Positions 1-10,853 are shown, counted from the first letter of the stretch. The stretch: 64,000 nucleotides of DNA from Kappaphycus alvarezii (GCA_002205965.3 NADL03000655.1:62001-126000), one strand, 5' to 3'. Made by a program: numbers and translations. Notes: generated from the sequence alone by a model not told the origin.

Positions 1-637
1 CAAGAGTGGATATCGGCACTGGGATCAGTCCGGACCTGATACGCGTAGTGATAAACTCCTGTAACCTCCTGAATTTTGGTACTTTCGAGGCGGTCAGAGA
101 TATCAAGGGTTAAACCCTTTAACGGTCAGAGGAGAGGTTAAGTAGAGCGGTGAAACGCATAGAGCAGAGATAGTCTGGCGATTCCCTTTCTACACGAGCT
201 TTGGACGGGTCTTGAGTTGAGAAAGGTGGCAAAGAGCGAACGACAGGCGTTTAACAAGAATCCATTTGTGTATCTTTCGAATTGCAATAGCGGCATGCTC
301 ATCGTTCACGTTTTCCAAGTGTTGGACTTACGCGCAGGCTGTGACATCGCAAGACCGTACCTTCGCATACCAATGTTTATCCGGATTACAGCCGACCCTA
401 GTTTTCAATCATTAAAACACCCAAAGCCTTCCCCCGTTTCCAACCTATTCTCGTATCGCATAAGATTGTTGTCGACGCGTCTTGGAAGGCTACCATTGAT
501 AGCGCAGAGGCATTTCCGCTGTGCTTAAGTGAAGTCTTTTCGCGTGAATGCGGAGGTGATGAAGCTAAGGCTCCGAACTGCGCCACTTAGTTCTGCAGAA
601 GAAGCGTTAAGGAAACGGATAAATTCCCTCCCGTTCT
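1..637. other. Non-coding stretch, one LINE tail
   Basis: No ORF here resembles a known protein. The only recognisable item is the LINE 3' tail motif at 378-435, listed separately. The weak ORFs on both strands look like chance open frames. Confidence 0.5.
378..435 (+). repeat. LINE 3' tail fragment
   Basis: The sequence ends ATTAAAACACCCAAAGCCTT followed by CCCCC. About 55 bp upstream of this end matches the reverse complement of 9655-9715, including GATTACAGCCGAC and TTTTCAATCATTAAAAC. It is read as the extreme 3' end of a LINE insertion on the plus strand with no coding part left. Confidence 0.6.
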
Positions 638-1265
638 CTAGTTGCGGATGATCCATTGCTCCGGCGTCGCATCCAGTCTACCGGCTTCCAGGGCGCGCTG
701 TACAGACCTCTGATAAATGGGCTTCCTTAATCCTTCAGCTTTGTTGCACCTGCTTCGTACAAAGCCAATGTCCGAGATGACTCCTTCCTTGAACCCTTCT
801 CTTGCAGCTGCAATGTCTAGCATCATCCTCTTCTCCGATGTCCTAAATCTTTTTGAGATGACATCAACCGAGCTCCTACTGTCATTGAGGAGTTGTAAGG
901 GGGCTTTGAAGCGAAGTAATGCTCCGGTTTTGGCAGCAAGGACTGAGGCAGCATAAAAAAACCCCCAAGGCGATAAATTTACTACTATATTCAAATCTAA
1001 TCAATCTTTTGGACTTATAGGATTTGAATATGACAGAAATAACCAATCCAGTATCGTCTACATAAATCAAATATGCCCTAGTTGCGTAGAGATGCCCGCA
1101 TTGTTTGCGCAGGAGGCATTGGAGCATCCTATAGCTCGTCGAGTCTTCTTTTTCATATTCGGGACTCGTAAAGATATGCAGTTAGCAATCACGAATGCGA
1201 CCGCTTTGTTGAGTCTCTGAAGGATCTGCTTCAATTTCTGTGAGAACATTTCTTCCCTCACTTAG
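638..1265 (-). pseudogene. RNase H of element A
   Basis: Three frames together give NKAVAFVIANCISLRVPNM, CSNASCANNAGISTQLGHI, YLIYVDDTGLVISVIFKSYK, then LLNDSRSSVDVISKRFRTSE and a C-terminus DATPEQWIIRN. This is the RNase H that follows RT in copia elements. The usual first acidic residue in the D-A-S segment reads Asn (SNASCANN), while the DSRS segment keeps its Asp. At least two frameshifts separate the parts. It would remove the RNA strand during reverse transcription and is certainly non-functional here. Confidence 0.75.
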
Positions 1266-1312
1266 TCAAGCCACGTAATTTCAAACAAGCAGTCTGAGCG
1301 CGTATTTGAAAG

Positions 1313-2276
1313 CTACGAAAGCTTTATTCTCATTGATCTGAATTGAGAGAGGCTTGCATCCAAGGAAAACGCCTCAACTTTCTTCAGATACTCACGCTGA
1401 TCTTGTATTAACGTATCTTCTTTCTGCAATGCGAGAGAGAATACAGTAAATGAGCACGGAAGCTTCTGGTCATCTGCCATTTCGAAGCGTGCGTTCGTCT
1501 TTTTCGAGATTTGCTTGAATTCCTTGTCTTTGGCGCGGATGATATCATCTACATAGCCCGCAGACAGGCCTTTCAATATAAGTAGTTCAAGGAGAACATA
1601 TAGTGCTGGGCCAGAACGCAGTGGCTTCATACCTAGATCGTCACGGTGACGCTTTGCAAGCGTTTCGTACCACAATTCTCCAGATTTGCAAAGCTCGTAG
1701 AGTGGCTTGAGAAGCTTTGAACACTGCGACGGGTCCAACTGAAACTCAGCGACAGGCGTTTCGATGAAAATGTACCATCCTAAGGGTTCGGCGGCTTGAA
1801 AATATGCTTGACGAACATCAGAAGTCCAGATATCGAAATTGCAGAATGACGCTTGTGCGAGTATAGGCCGAACCGACTGAGGCTGTAGTGTCGATGTCGA
1901 ATGAACCGACATTTTTTTGAACTGTCAAAGTGCCATCCGATTACGTATTGAGCTCTACGTTTGAATTTTAAATCTGCGGTTAACTTGATGGCAATAGCGA
2001 AGCGACCGGGGGTTTGTTACCATTTAAGGGAAGCTCTTCCTTGAGAATCACTTTAAATGTGCCGCATTGAAGTATATTTCTTATCTGGGCCCTCGTTTCT
2101 GTATTCATCGCAGCCATATACGCCCTGGGATAAACTGGGGTGATAATTTCTGTCAGACAGACTTTTGTCGCGATATCTTCATAAGTTGACTCGATCATTG
2201 GGGTGCGGAATTTGTGGAGGGCATCCCCAAGCTTAGTAATGAAGGATTGAGCCAGGTTTACCGATGTAGCTTCCAC
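1313..2276 (-). pseudogene. Reverse transcriptase of element A
   Basis: The upstream part (2276-1980) contains RAQIRNILQCGTFKVILKEE, the N-terminal end of this RT family. The main part (1912-1313, 199 codons open) contains DIWTSDVRQAYFQA, LLKPLYELCKSGELWYETL, then GYVDDIIRA. The YVDD catalytic pair is intact. The two parts are in different frames, separated by stops around 1980-1912. RT copies element RNA inside the virus-like particle. Motif order and the phrase PLYELCKSGELW place it in copia and not gypsy. Confidence 0.82.
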
Positions 2277-2439
2277 CCTATCACAATTAAAATACGATTT
2301 GAATTGACTAAAGTTAAAGGTTCGAGCTGTACTGATCTTTGCGTCTTGAACGAAAACAAGTTTAATTGATTAATCAACTCCCACATTAGGGAATGGTCCA
2401 AGCCATTCACCAATACGATGGTTAACAATTTTTCCCCCC

Positions 2440-3766
2440 AGAAGAGCATTTTTCGCCAGGCTGGTAGAAATTACGAGCAGCAGCAGGCGTCCTGAATCCT
2501 CATCTCCGCCATTATCGTTTACATCTCCTTGCACGCCGACTGAGCGATAGAAGCTCTTCCTTCTAATGTCGGTCCTCGCAATGGGGTTTTAGATAGTCTG
2601 AGCACGATCGGAACCTCCCCAAACACAAGAGCAGACAAAACAAGTCCTTCAGGTCCTATGGTATCGTTCATGACGTCAGAAAAGGCAGCTGACCTTGCTT
2701 CAGGCGGTATTTGAGGGTTCTCGGACTTTCTCTTGCGATAATTCTATCGAAAGGGGTTGATGATAAAGGTCTCCTAGTCCAAGGCTATTTTTGCAAAATA
2801 ATTGGGATAGGTAGATCCAAATAATAATAAATAGTTCCAACCTGAATAAATAAATAAATGTCACAATTCGACTTATAATGAATAGTGAATAGAAAACTAA
2901 ATTTAATGAAATGTGATCGAGGGAAGTATTTCGATGGCCCAAGGATGTAAAAAATATTTCTAACAACCTTGTACTACTTATACTCTACACCAGGGTACAA
3001 TAATTTTGGTGGGCATGATTCAGGCTCAGCAATAATTATTGTAGTATTTTCTAGGTAAGCAATCATCCAGATAATAATTTGTTGGTAGCATAAATGTAAT
3101 AATTATAGCCTGTTTAATATAAAAACCCAACTGTAGGACATAAAAATTATTTCACACTGAATTCAGCATAAAATAGTGCCAGTGTAAAATAGGTAAATTA
3201 TTCCTTAATGATTCATAATAAATATAAATTGTGGGCCTCAATAAAAATATTGCTCCACAATTCAGCATCACTGTAGGACACCGGGATAGAGATTAAATAT
3301 TTGGTCAATTTTCACAATTTTGTGCTTCGATTGCGATGTCCTTTACGTCGACGCTCGACATGGCTAAAAATTTGACGAATGCGTTACCGAGGTGAGGGCC
3401 TTGATAAACCAGAATGGGACTCGGTAACCCATATATATCATACCCATTATTCTAGAATCGTTGACCAGAGAGTCTTAGTCGAAACTCCTGGGAAAAACTT
3501 GGCAGCGCTGAAACGAGTGCCCTCATCTACGATATGAAGGACTGGATGACTATCAATCGTGACTATATCAAGAAGAAGTCACTCACTAAACCGTACATTT
3601 TCCGCACCAGTATAGACTCTGAAACGCGTTGGGGCGGTATGGATCCTTTGACAGGGGTCACAGCGACTCGACAGGTCTTGAAGTGTTTCCAGAGTTCGAG
3701 AGAGGTCTATCCTGCTACAGCTTTCCTCAGAAGGTTGAAGAGCTTCTCCACAGAAGGATGAAAGAA
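2440..3766 (-). pseudogene. Integrase of element A, split by a solo LTR
   Basis: On the minus strand 3766-3317 includes CDPCQRIHTAPTRFRVY and then HIVDEGTRFSAAKFF, matching the Cys pair of the zinc-binding domain and the start of the rve core. The sequence then meets a foreign 525-bp LTR (3316-2792). Beyond it, 2700-2440 resumes with NDTIGPEGLVLSALVFGE, SKTPLRGPTLEGRASIAQ and KIVNHRIGEWLGPF, which is the C-terminal part of this integrase family. Several stops and frame changes are present. The two halves lie on opposite sides of an LTR with a 5-bp target duplication, so the split is a later insertion and not a deletion. Confidence 0.72.
2792..3316 (-). repeat. Solo LTR of copia-1 family, target duplication ATTTT
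   Basis: The minus strand begins TGTGAAAATTGACC and ends TTATTTTGCA, the same termini as the LTRs at 14158-14711 and 18180-18733. Length is 525 bp against 554 bp. It is flanked by ATTTT at 2787-2791 and 3317-3321, a perfect 5-bp target-site duplication. No internal region is attached, so it is what remains after recombination between two LTRs. It interrupts the integrase of element A and is therefore younger than that element. Confidence 0.93.
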
Positions 3767-4260
3767 TTACTTATGCATTTTTTTCAAATGATATTTCGTA
3801 ATCATCACCGCAGTGGACAGATATATCTCGACATTGAAGGGACAACTCTTTGATCGGAGCAAAGGCAAATGCCACTCGTCGAGGTAGTAGTTTGAGCTAT
3901 TATCTTCCGCAACACCTCTCTTCTTGAGCCTATTAGCTACTATATCGGCCACGAGCGACTCACGATCTAGCACGTCCAAGCCCAAGATTGCGGGAATATC
4001 TGCTTCGATACCATCAATCTCAACCAAGATCGTTGGTTTTCCAAGTGGTGTTGCGAGATGTAGGGAAGCCTTTTCGAGAGAGATATAGGATGTATCAGCA
4101 ATCTGAAAGCGGTTAGGTGATATCTTAAAGTGAGGTATTCGACGTCCTATACTGGCGAAAACAGAATTCAGCTCGTTGTAAACAACTCAGGATTTAGGGT
4201 CACCGACCTCCACGCAGAAACCTGATGTGTCATTTCGGTTACTTCGCGTTCTTTTTTTTC
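3767..4260 (-). pseudogene. Protease-like region of element A
   Basis: Minus-strand frames give CVEVGDPKS, then a stretch ending in ADIPAILGLDVLDRESLV (ORF 4027-3767). In this copia branch the region between gag and integrase is a retropepsin-like domain with a D-x-G-A-P-K-S active-site motif and a later I-P-x-L-L-G-L-D-V-L-D motif. Here the active-site aspartate position reads Glu (CVEV), so the protease would be inactive even without the stops nearby. The ORF continues into WHLPLLRSK and a decayed pre-integrase segment. Confidence 0.65.
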
Positions 4261-5037
4261 CTTTCAGAGCTTTAAAATTGAAGCGGAAGTAAAGTCGATA
4301 TCCACAGCCATTCTACGCCTCGGATGAGCGGTTCTATGGGTCATGGCACATTTACAATGGCAGCGATCCTGAGGCTTTATTAATCGTCGCCCGAGGCAAA
4401 ATACGGGGGTACTTAAGCGGTATAACATGGTATGTGGAGAGGGACGCGGATAATTGGTTGGTGAAATATTCTTTGTTTAATTGCTCAATAAAATGAGTGC
4501 CCTTGGCATTCTACGTATCCAAAAGACCATCGAAGATAGGCAGGTCGTGTTCTGTTCCGCTGAAGTGCAGAGAACTCTCAGGACGATGAACTTCGCCATC
4601 TCCATCGAAGGAAGCTGTATGGCGTTCTAGCTCTCCCTTTATTCCAGGGTCCAGGTCAGGAAAGATGTGAACGGCAGCATCTCCATTCTTAAATCGATCA
4701 AGCTCATAGCCCCATATAGTTCCTGGCTCAGAAAGATGTCCAGGACGCCACTTTTCTCCGCAACATTGGTATATACCCTTGCGACGGCTCTCTGCTAAGG
4801 AGCCAGCTGGAGGATAAGGAAGAGAGTATAGAGAAGGATGAGCAGGCTTCCCATTATTTAGCAAAAGGTTATTTTATCTGCCGTACTGCTGATAGTTAGT
4901 ATAGCCCTCGGTATATTGTGATCCGGCTGAAGGTGCAGGGACCATCTTAATTTCGGTTACGAGCTCTTGGCGCTCACTAAGTGCCGTTAAGAAGCCATTG
5001 AACGAGTACTTTACTGTAATTATGTTACCAATCGGAG

Positions 5038-6200
5038 TCATCGCCTACGAGAAACGCATGAAGGTTTGGGAAGATAATTAATCTTATTCGCGTCATCGCG
5101 AAACTGCAGTTGGCATTGGGGCGTCAACCGCTCGATCAGATCAATGATTTGCGTCAGTCCTTCAGAAGGGCTACATATCTCATGCTCCGACATGTGCTTA
5201 TCCAATCGAAGTGTTTCGACCATCTCTTGTACTTGCAACTTAAGATAATCGCTGTTGTACTCGCCGGCCATCATTTTCGCCATTTTTTCGAAGCTCATGT
5301 CATCTCGAGCATTGTTGAAGAAGAATGTGCGAGCAGGTCTGGAGAACATATTGATGAAGAAATATGCTTTCCGTCTGGCACTCAGGCGATGCTGGCGAGC
5401 GCAGCCGGTATAGTCACGGAGCGTCAAATCAATCGACTGAGACAAATCGCCGGTAAAATTGCTCTCCTTGAAGTACTGAAAGACACTCTTGGCCTTTCGA
5501 TAGTCATAAACTTCACCCTTTTGTATGCTACGGGGAGAAGGAGAAGGTAAGGTAATATTCTCGGCACGAATTGCGGGAGACCTGTAACTATTTTTTTCTC
5601 TGTTGATTGAGTCTGCACCAGATTCAAGCCTCCCAATGTTACTTCTCTCAACTGTAGGATTATTATCGAAAGGTATATCCTACTAAGTTTGAGGATCGCT
5701 ACGGCACGGGAGAAAGGAACGGCGAAAAAGATAATCAGGGAACTCGCGGGTTGATTCAAAACATTGGATGGAACCGATAATGGTTTGGCGATCGCAACCA
5801 AGAAAATCGCCAAATCAGACATGAATTGGGAAATTTCTTGTTCGCTCGGTCCTCCTCGGCGAGACCCAAGATCTCATACATCGGATCTTGAGGACCCACT
5901 AAACCGTACAGGTCCGCAACGTTGTACAAAGACACGAGGGTGAAGTGAGGAACCCGAAAGAGAGCGTCCGTGAATATTTCAACTGGGGGAAGAAGCAAAA
6001 TTTGTACCATTTCTTCGACTTCTTCTGAATCAAGCATAGCTGCTGATGACGTTGCGGGAGCATTAATTGGATACGTTTTCATGATGGCGATTTCCACAGA
6101 CACGAGGTCTCTCTGCAATCCATTGGGGAATTTGACATGGTCCACGCGCTCTTTTAGGCGCTCAAACCGTGCGGCTAGTTGCCCGCGTGTTTTTGTACCA
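5038..6200 (-). pseudogene. gag region of element A
   Basis: Two open stretches in different frames (6145-5756 and 5445-5038) make up a gag-like protein, which would form the particle shell. The second contains FFFNNARDDMSFEKMAKMM, then LKLQVQEMVETLRLDKHM, and ends in IERLTPQCQLQFRDDANKI. I recognise this arrangement from gag regions of copia-like elements whose products run into a short Cys motif. The part before 5756 holds an N-terminal domain beginning near KFPNGLQRDLVSVEIAIM. At least one frameshift separates the two parts near 5750-5450. No methionine start is certain, because the open frame runs upstream past 6145 toward 6200. Confidence 0.7.
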
Positions 6201-6700
6201 GAGCTAATCCTTGATTACGATCAAAAGAGCCTACAAGGAGGTTTCAAATGCCGATTGCTGTTGAAATCTCACCGCTGACCCACGAGTACTACGCGAGAGT
6301 AAAATATTTCGCGGCGCATAATCGTCGATACAGGATAGCTTGCTGTGTAGCAAAGAAGGGCTGGGCGGGCACCTCAGCGACCGAAGACGACCAAAGCGTT
6401 GGTTCACTTGCGACTTCTATGCTTCCCTTTTTCACCCTGGATTCTACTTGACGGTAATTGTCCTTAATTGTGTTGGCGGATTGTTGTGGGCATCGTGAGC
6501 TCGGTACCACACTCAGTTCGATCCTGAAAATTGATTAAAATGGGCCCTTGAAGATGGACCAAAACTAGGCCAGAAATTAGTGAAAAATAAGGGCAAGTTA
6601 AGCGTAGAAAATGCTGCGACGCCGACACTCCGAATGTGGTGGTGGAGGTAAATCTTTATTGGTTGTACAATGTCGCACAGAAGCGTGCGGAGGGTATTCA

Positions 6701-6738
6701 TAAATTGACTACGGATGCGTAAATTGACTACGGATGCG
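6701..6738. repeat. 19-bp tandem duplication at the LINE-A stop region
   Basis: The unit TAAATTGACTACGGATGCG occurs twice without a gap (6701-6719 and 6720-6738). It lies at the end of the LINE-A ORF, so the duplication sits at the junction of coding sequence and 3' region. Confidence 0.9.
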
Positions 6739-8452
6739 GGCGGCGGGTAGAAACTTGTCGCGCCTGCATTATTTGGAGACTAAATGCAAAACGGGTAACG
6801 AAGTCGCGGAGCTCCTGTTGAGGGGAGGAACCACGACGGGAAGCAGCGAAGGAAGCAAGGCGGCGGAAAAAACTCTTGCCGTCGTCGCCCAAAGCGCCAT
6901 AGATATCAATCCCGACGGGAGAGAGGAGGATATCGTTTTGGTTGCAGTAAGTGCCGTAATGACGATGTTTGTCGCGCTCTGCGAGTGTTGCGGCAGCGCC
7001 TGCGGTAACCGTACTTGGCGAAATGTGGCGGCGTGCAGAGGGCTGGGCAACAGTAACGTCGACAGCGATATCGGTACTGTGAAGCCCGTATGCAGCGGGT
7101 ATGTAAATGTCCATTCGTAGCGCGGGGGACTCCGAATGCCCAGATGGGTTGGGAACCTGGTAGAGGAGCGGATGTTCGACGAGGGCGACGATCCCAACTT
7201 CCTTGCAGTAGCGGGCAAGAACGTTGCGGAGGATGTGATGACGACGAGTCATTCCGTCTTCGTATTTGCAGGTCAACGCGTGTTGACCACTTGGATCTAA
7301 GACGGGTGCGATGTCGGCCGAGCGGCGGGAGCAGACCGGACAGCGAGTAGATCCAGGGAATAGCGCGATGCCGAGACGGAGAGCCAGAGCGACTTTCCAC
7401 GTAGAAGAGGACATGTACGTACCGCGGTGGGGGTGAGGAAGCGAAGAGAAAACAGACCAGGCGGAGGACGTGCGCACGGAGAGGAGCCGTGCTCGGTCGT
7501 GGGCTGCCGCGGACGTGAACAACCTATCGGACTTCGATAGCATGAGTTCAGTTGTGATCGCAGACTGGAGCCTTTCGCCGGGGACCGGCGATGAACAACG
7601 CTCGAAAAGAGCCGTAGCTGTAAGCGACGAAGACAGCTGCGGGTGGCGGGAGGATAAGAGCGAGATGGCGGACCGAGGGATCTCTTCCAAGTGGCGGTCC
7701 TGGGAAAGAGTGAGCAGATCGGAGATAAGTGCAAAAGAATCAATTACAGATGCTGCGTAAGCAGCCTCGGTAATGTCTGAAGTTTGCAGGAGACCTAGAC
7801 CGCCCATGGAGAAGGGGAGAGAGGCTTGGAGCCAGGCTCGCTCTGGACAAGGCAGCTGCAATTGGTGGAACGCTTCCCTCTGCTTCTGATCGAAGCTAGC
7901 GGCGAGTACCGTAGATTGAGTGGAGGGAAGCGTACGTAGCAAGTGCATGACCTTGGAGGCGTTCGCCCAGAAGCGGTGTAAGTGGAAAGCCAATTGAGCA
8001 TCATCCAAGTCTCGAAGGGATTGGAAGATGCGGTCAATTGCGTTTTGGCGGCCTGCGAAAAATTGGGAAACAAAAGGGTCCGAGCCAATGGGGGATCCCA
8101 GCACGATGAAACCAGGGGGGGTTGAAAAGGGGCAAGGAAGTGCCAAAGGGGAGTGGGAAGGGGAGAAGCCGTAAACTTGGGTCTTGGCAAGGTTGAGCTG
8201 GAACCCTAGTGGACCTCCTTCAAGCTGGATGAAACGGATGGCAGCGGCGGCTTGGGACCGAGGAAGAACAATGTTACCGTCATCTGCGTACCAACCGTTC
8301 AGGGCAGGTGAGAACTCCTCCTGTAACGATAGCGAGAGAGGATGGAGAGCTAGGGCAAAGAGCAAGGGACCGAGGGGATCACCTTGCTGGGTGCCCTCTG
8401 AACTACGGACATAGTATGGTCCGAAAGCAAGCTCTGTAGGAGCATCCTAACA
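6728..8452 (-). CDS. LINE RT (C-terminal half) plus RLE-like endonuclease
   Basis: The frame stays open for about 570 codons, unusually intact for this window. It begins inside RT with EGTQQGDPLGPLLFALALHP (motif B) and reaches WYADDGNIV, the catalytic YADD, then GFQLNLAKTQVYG (thumb side). A long middle region follows. The C-terminal part has CPVC, then HALTC, RRHHILRN, an E in LVEHPLL, RMDIYIP and DVTV. This Cys-Cys-His-Cys group followed by spaced acidic residues is how I recognise a restriction-like (PD-D/EXK) endonuclease downstream of RT, as in R2-type LINEs. No upstream APE endonuclease could be present in the remaining piece. There is no natural start: the 5' part is missing, so it cannot be a complete gene. 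Confidence 0.8.
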
Positions 8453-8509
8453 AGAGTGCACCCACCGTGCGAGGCCTGGGGCATCCCTTAGGGAACAGCT
8501 GACCATATT

Positions 8510-8540
8510 TTTCATGCATTAAAACACCCCAAATTTCCCC
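8510..8540 (+). repeat. LINE 3' tail, subfamily with GCATTAAAACACC
   Basis: The sequence ATGCATTAAAACACCCCAAA then TTTCCCC matches the reverse complement of 57312-57365, extending upstream through CTGACCATATTTTTCATG. It is a LINE 3' end on the plus strand without coding sequence, placed right next to the truncated 5' end of LINE-A. Confidence 0.6.
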
Positions 8541-8729
8541 TGGGGCATGTGTCTGTACGGCGGAATGTACAGTATCAAGATCACAGAACATAAGCCTATC
8601 AACAGTCGCATCCAATGTACAGTACTGTACTGTATAGTAGTATACCTGTTGGTAGGCTTACAGTCAGCATCTTAGGCGAAATTGTGCCACAACACCACAC
8701 ACGTTTACAGTACTGTACATAAGTTTGGC

Positions 8730-8818
8730 CGTTATACGGTATCTACGCTCCGGTACAAATTTACTGGGTACCAACCCACATACTGTATCTACCACAGTAA
8801 ATTAGCCCCCCATTTCCC
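8730..8818 (-). repeat. About 85-bp dispersed repeat (copy 1)
   Basis: The minus strand reads GGGGGCTAATTTACTGTGG and continues through GTGGGTTGGTACCCAGTAAA to GAGCGTAGATACCGTAT. Nearly the same series occurs on the plus strand at 21023-21110. The first part of both copies contains TTTACTGTGG and the middle CAGTAAATTTGTACCG. I do not recognise the parent element. Confidence 0.7.
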
Positions 8819-8919
8819 CCTTACAGTAAATTTTGCCGTGCGAAAGCCGACCTGTACCTTTCAGAACCCGAAAATGCTCTGTTCGAATTTTTCTGGACTC
8901 CACCATACAATCCAGCATA

Positions 8920-8987
8920 ACGCATTAGCCGCGTGGATATAACCGACCACATCTTCCATGCATTAAAATAACCCAAAAATTTCCCCC
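8920..8987 (+). repeat. LINE 3' tail, subfamily with TTAAAATAACCC
   Basis: ACCACATCTTCCATGCATTA then AAATAACCCAAAAATTTCCC closely matches 23714-23772, which does have LINE C-terminal coding sequence upstream. This copy has kept only the tail and about 40 bp before it. Confidence 0.65.
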
Positions 8988-8989
8988 AT

Positions 8990-9392
8990 ACAATTCTACA
9001 TTCCTTCCATGTTCCTTAGCTTACGCAGCTTCTCCAACTAACCATTAGAGCGATAATCTCCCATACCCTTGACGTTCTACGGACTTGCCCTCATAGCACC
9101 CCTTTTCCCAAACTCCTCATCCACCCGCAGCTTTCTGGCGGTATACCTCGACCTACTTTTCGTTCCCTCCTGATAAGTTCGTTCTTTTCCCCCGTTTCGC
9201 TAGAAAAAGGGATGTTTTGTGGAAGCAAAGCAAACGCACAGTTATTTGATGGATGAACTTAGAGATTCATGCATCCCAGCGGAGGCGATGAATGTCTTAA
9301 CAGAAAAGGCTGATTCCGCCTATTACCCTGGACAAACCCAAAGAGTGAAAGCAAGCTTGCAGAGAGGATCGCCGAAGTAAGAGATGAAAACG
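8990..9392. other. Stretch without recognised gene
   Basis: A weak plus-strand open stretch around 9248-9380 reads LMDELRDSCIPAEAMNVL. Its family is unknown to me. Nothing else is supported. Confidence 0.35.
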
Positions 9393-9440
9393 GGAAAGGT
9401 TTGAGTGTTTTACTCTTGGAAGATATATCCGATCTATCCC
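9393..9440 (-). repeat. LINE-B 3' tail fragment
   Basis: GGGAAAGGTTTGAGTGTTTT then ACTCTTGGAAGATATATCCG is the reverse complement of the LINE-B terminus seen at 60747-60790. Homology stops soon after CTATCCCATAG, so only about 50 bp of the element end is present. Confidence 0.7.
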
Positions 9441-9654
9441 ATAGGGATGAAAATGAAGATATGCAGCAGAAAATGCGTTCATGCTAGAAGGACCGTTTGA
9501 TGGCCTCTAAACGCACAGAGATGTTCGAATCTCAATTGAAAAGCAGTAATGATTGCATGAAACATCTTCTCGCTATCTCTGACAGTATCCTCTACAACCT
9601 AGAGAAGAAAGAGGCCTAGATATATCTTACGCAGGACGAAATCAATGAGTTGAA

Positions 9655-9715
9655 AGGGGGAAAAACTTTGGGTGTTTTAATGATTGAAAAATAAGGTCGG
9701 CTGTAATCCCGGATA
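9655..9715 (-). repeat. LINE 3' tail fragment
   Basis: GGGGGAAAAACTTTGGGTGT then TTTAATGATTGAAAAATAAG is the partner of the copy at 378-435 in opposite orientation. Matching continues through GTCGGCTGTAATCC. Confidence 0.65.
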
Positions 9716-9994
9716 AAATTGGTATGTTATGAGTTGAAATGCATGGTCTTCACAGCCTTGCGGGCTTGTCGCCAAGCTCGCTCGTCCGGAGTTCTCGCCG
9801 TTGTCGTCGCCGTCTCTATCTGTAAGCCTATGTGCTTACAGCGGGAGTTTTTTAAGCCTTCTGAATCCCCGGTTCAGGTGGTGGAGTTTTCTTCCGGTCC
9901 CTTTTTCGCTTGAGTGGGCAATCGGTTCAGCCATTGCCGGGAGTCGTCCGTCTAGCAGAACCCGAGGTCCTGTGTAGTGCGGACTTGTCTTCAA

Positions 9995-10040
9995 ACAAGA
10001 GAAAACGTTTGGGTGTTTTACTGTTGGAAGATATTTCCGA
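9995..10040 (-). repeat. LINE tail fragment, GATATTTCCGAC variant
   Basis: GAGAAAACGTTTGGGTGTTT then TACTGTTGGAAGATATTTCC shares its variant bases (ACGTTT, CTGTTGG, TATTTCC) with the plus-oriented copy at 33950-34000. These two form a subgroup of the tail family. Confidence 0.65.
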
Positions 10041-10586
10041 CAATAAAGCGTCATTCTTTCCTTTCTTGAAATGCATGCTCGGGACGGCAAGCTGTCATAT
10101 TGATTCAATGAGCATGGACGCCAACCTGCTCCCGAACAGGGGAGATATTACTACCATTTACACTGTCCCGTCAATGAACGGAGCAACTGATTCTGTAGAA
10201 AGTTCTAGTGAAGGTGCTTTACACACTGCCGACTTGCCGCTCGGTGATGGGGAAGAGAATGAAAATGGCATTACGATCACGCTGACGGTGGTAACGAAAT
10301 TCCACAGTTTAATGAGGAAGATGTAAGCTCCTAGCTCTACGCACAGGTCGAAGTGCAAATGTCTTGGGATAAAGTAGTTCACTGCATCAAGGTCATAATG
10401 GACGCGTTGCAAAATATGAATAAGCTGAACTGCAGAGTTATGCTCGAATAGAGATTCGGCGACGAAGCACACCAGTCAAACGTCTACAGCACATGTCCGT
10501 TACAGTGCATGTTCCACAGTAGATCATCCGCTATGGAACCCTTTCCACCTGCCAGGTTTCAGCTTCCAGCTACTGGCCGTGGCGGC
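10041..10586. other. Stretch with one small repeat, no recognised gene
   Basis: The plus frame 10090-10326 is open but resembles nothing known to me. The minus strand at 10445-10356 reads AVQLIHILQRVHYDLDAVNY and recurs in part at 12118-12185, so it is likely a piece of a repeated element. Confidence 0.4.
10356..10445 (-). repeat. Fragment shared with 12118-12185
   Basis: The minus strand contains TTGCAACGCGTCCATTATG and ACTACTTTATCCCAAGACAT. The plus strand at 12118-12185 has TTGCAACGCGTCCATGATGC and ACTATTTCATCCCAAGGCAT. Both encode a Q-L-I-H-x-L-Q-R-V-H stretch. The parent element is unknown. Confidence 0.6.
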
Positions 10587-10853
10587 TGATAGGGGTAAAT
10601 CGTTGGAGAAGAGATACTTAGAACCAACTACCCCAAGACGGAGGTGTTGCGAGCGACAAAAGTGCTACCGTGGTATAGTTGAACAAATAAAAAGGAGTGT
10701 ATATGGAAGAGAGTTGAGAGGTCTACAAGAAAGTATGGAAGGGGCAGGGTCTACCACTGATGCTCTGTGAGCAGCGTAGGAAAAAGGTTTCTTCGGTCTG
10801 AAGTTGACTCTCAACCTACTACTACTCGGGACTTGACTTGAAGTTGTCTGCCA
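10587..10853 (-). repeat. LTR-like repeat of family R, solo copy
   Basis: The minus strand starts TGGCAGACAACTTCAAGTC and ends with CCCCTATCA. It aligns along its length with 31979-32246 (same orientation), sharing CTACCGTGGTATAGTTGAAC, GGTCTACCACTA and GGGACTTGACTTGAAGTTGT on the plus strand. TG...CA ends and a length of 267-268 bp suggest an LTR, but no target duplication is visible. Confidence 0.65.

Larger units (their letters stand above)
638..6260 (-). mobile_element. Decayed Ty1/copia-like retrotransposon (element A)
   Basis: Read on the minus strand, this stretch carries in order a gag-like region, a Cys-containing linker (4864-4511, with a CCGEKWRPGH stretch), a retropepsin-like part, integrase, reverse transcriptase and RNase H. 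That is the copia order, with integrase before RT. Every domain is broken by stops and frameshifts, so it is an old inactive copy. A solo LTR of a different copia family (2792-3316) sits inside the integrase. I could not find the element's own LTRs: the right side ends somewhere past 6200 and the left side near the RNase H end at 638. The domain set and wording fit a copia branch with a gag that ends in an R-L-T-P-Q-C type motif. Family assignment is firm, boundaries are not. Confidence 0.8.
6640..8452 (-). mobile_element. LINE-A: non-LTR retrotransposon, 5'-truncated
   Basis: The minus-strand copy starts in the middle of the RT domain near 8452 and runs through the C-terminal domains to a short 3' region. 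A second, diverged copy of its 3' half lies at 11440-12080 in the same orientation, and the two share the block around TGTCGCACAGAAGCGTGC downstream of the stop. 5' truncation is the normal result of incomplete target-primed reverse transcription. No target duplication was identified. Confidence 0.8.

Noticed and set aside
6769-7743. Minus-strand ORFs of 148-164 codons in other frames over LINE-A
   Set aside because: They overlap the 545-codon LINE frame and consist of Arg/Ser/Pro-rich text typical of shadow frames.
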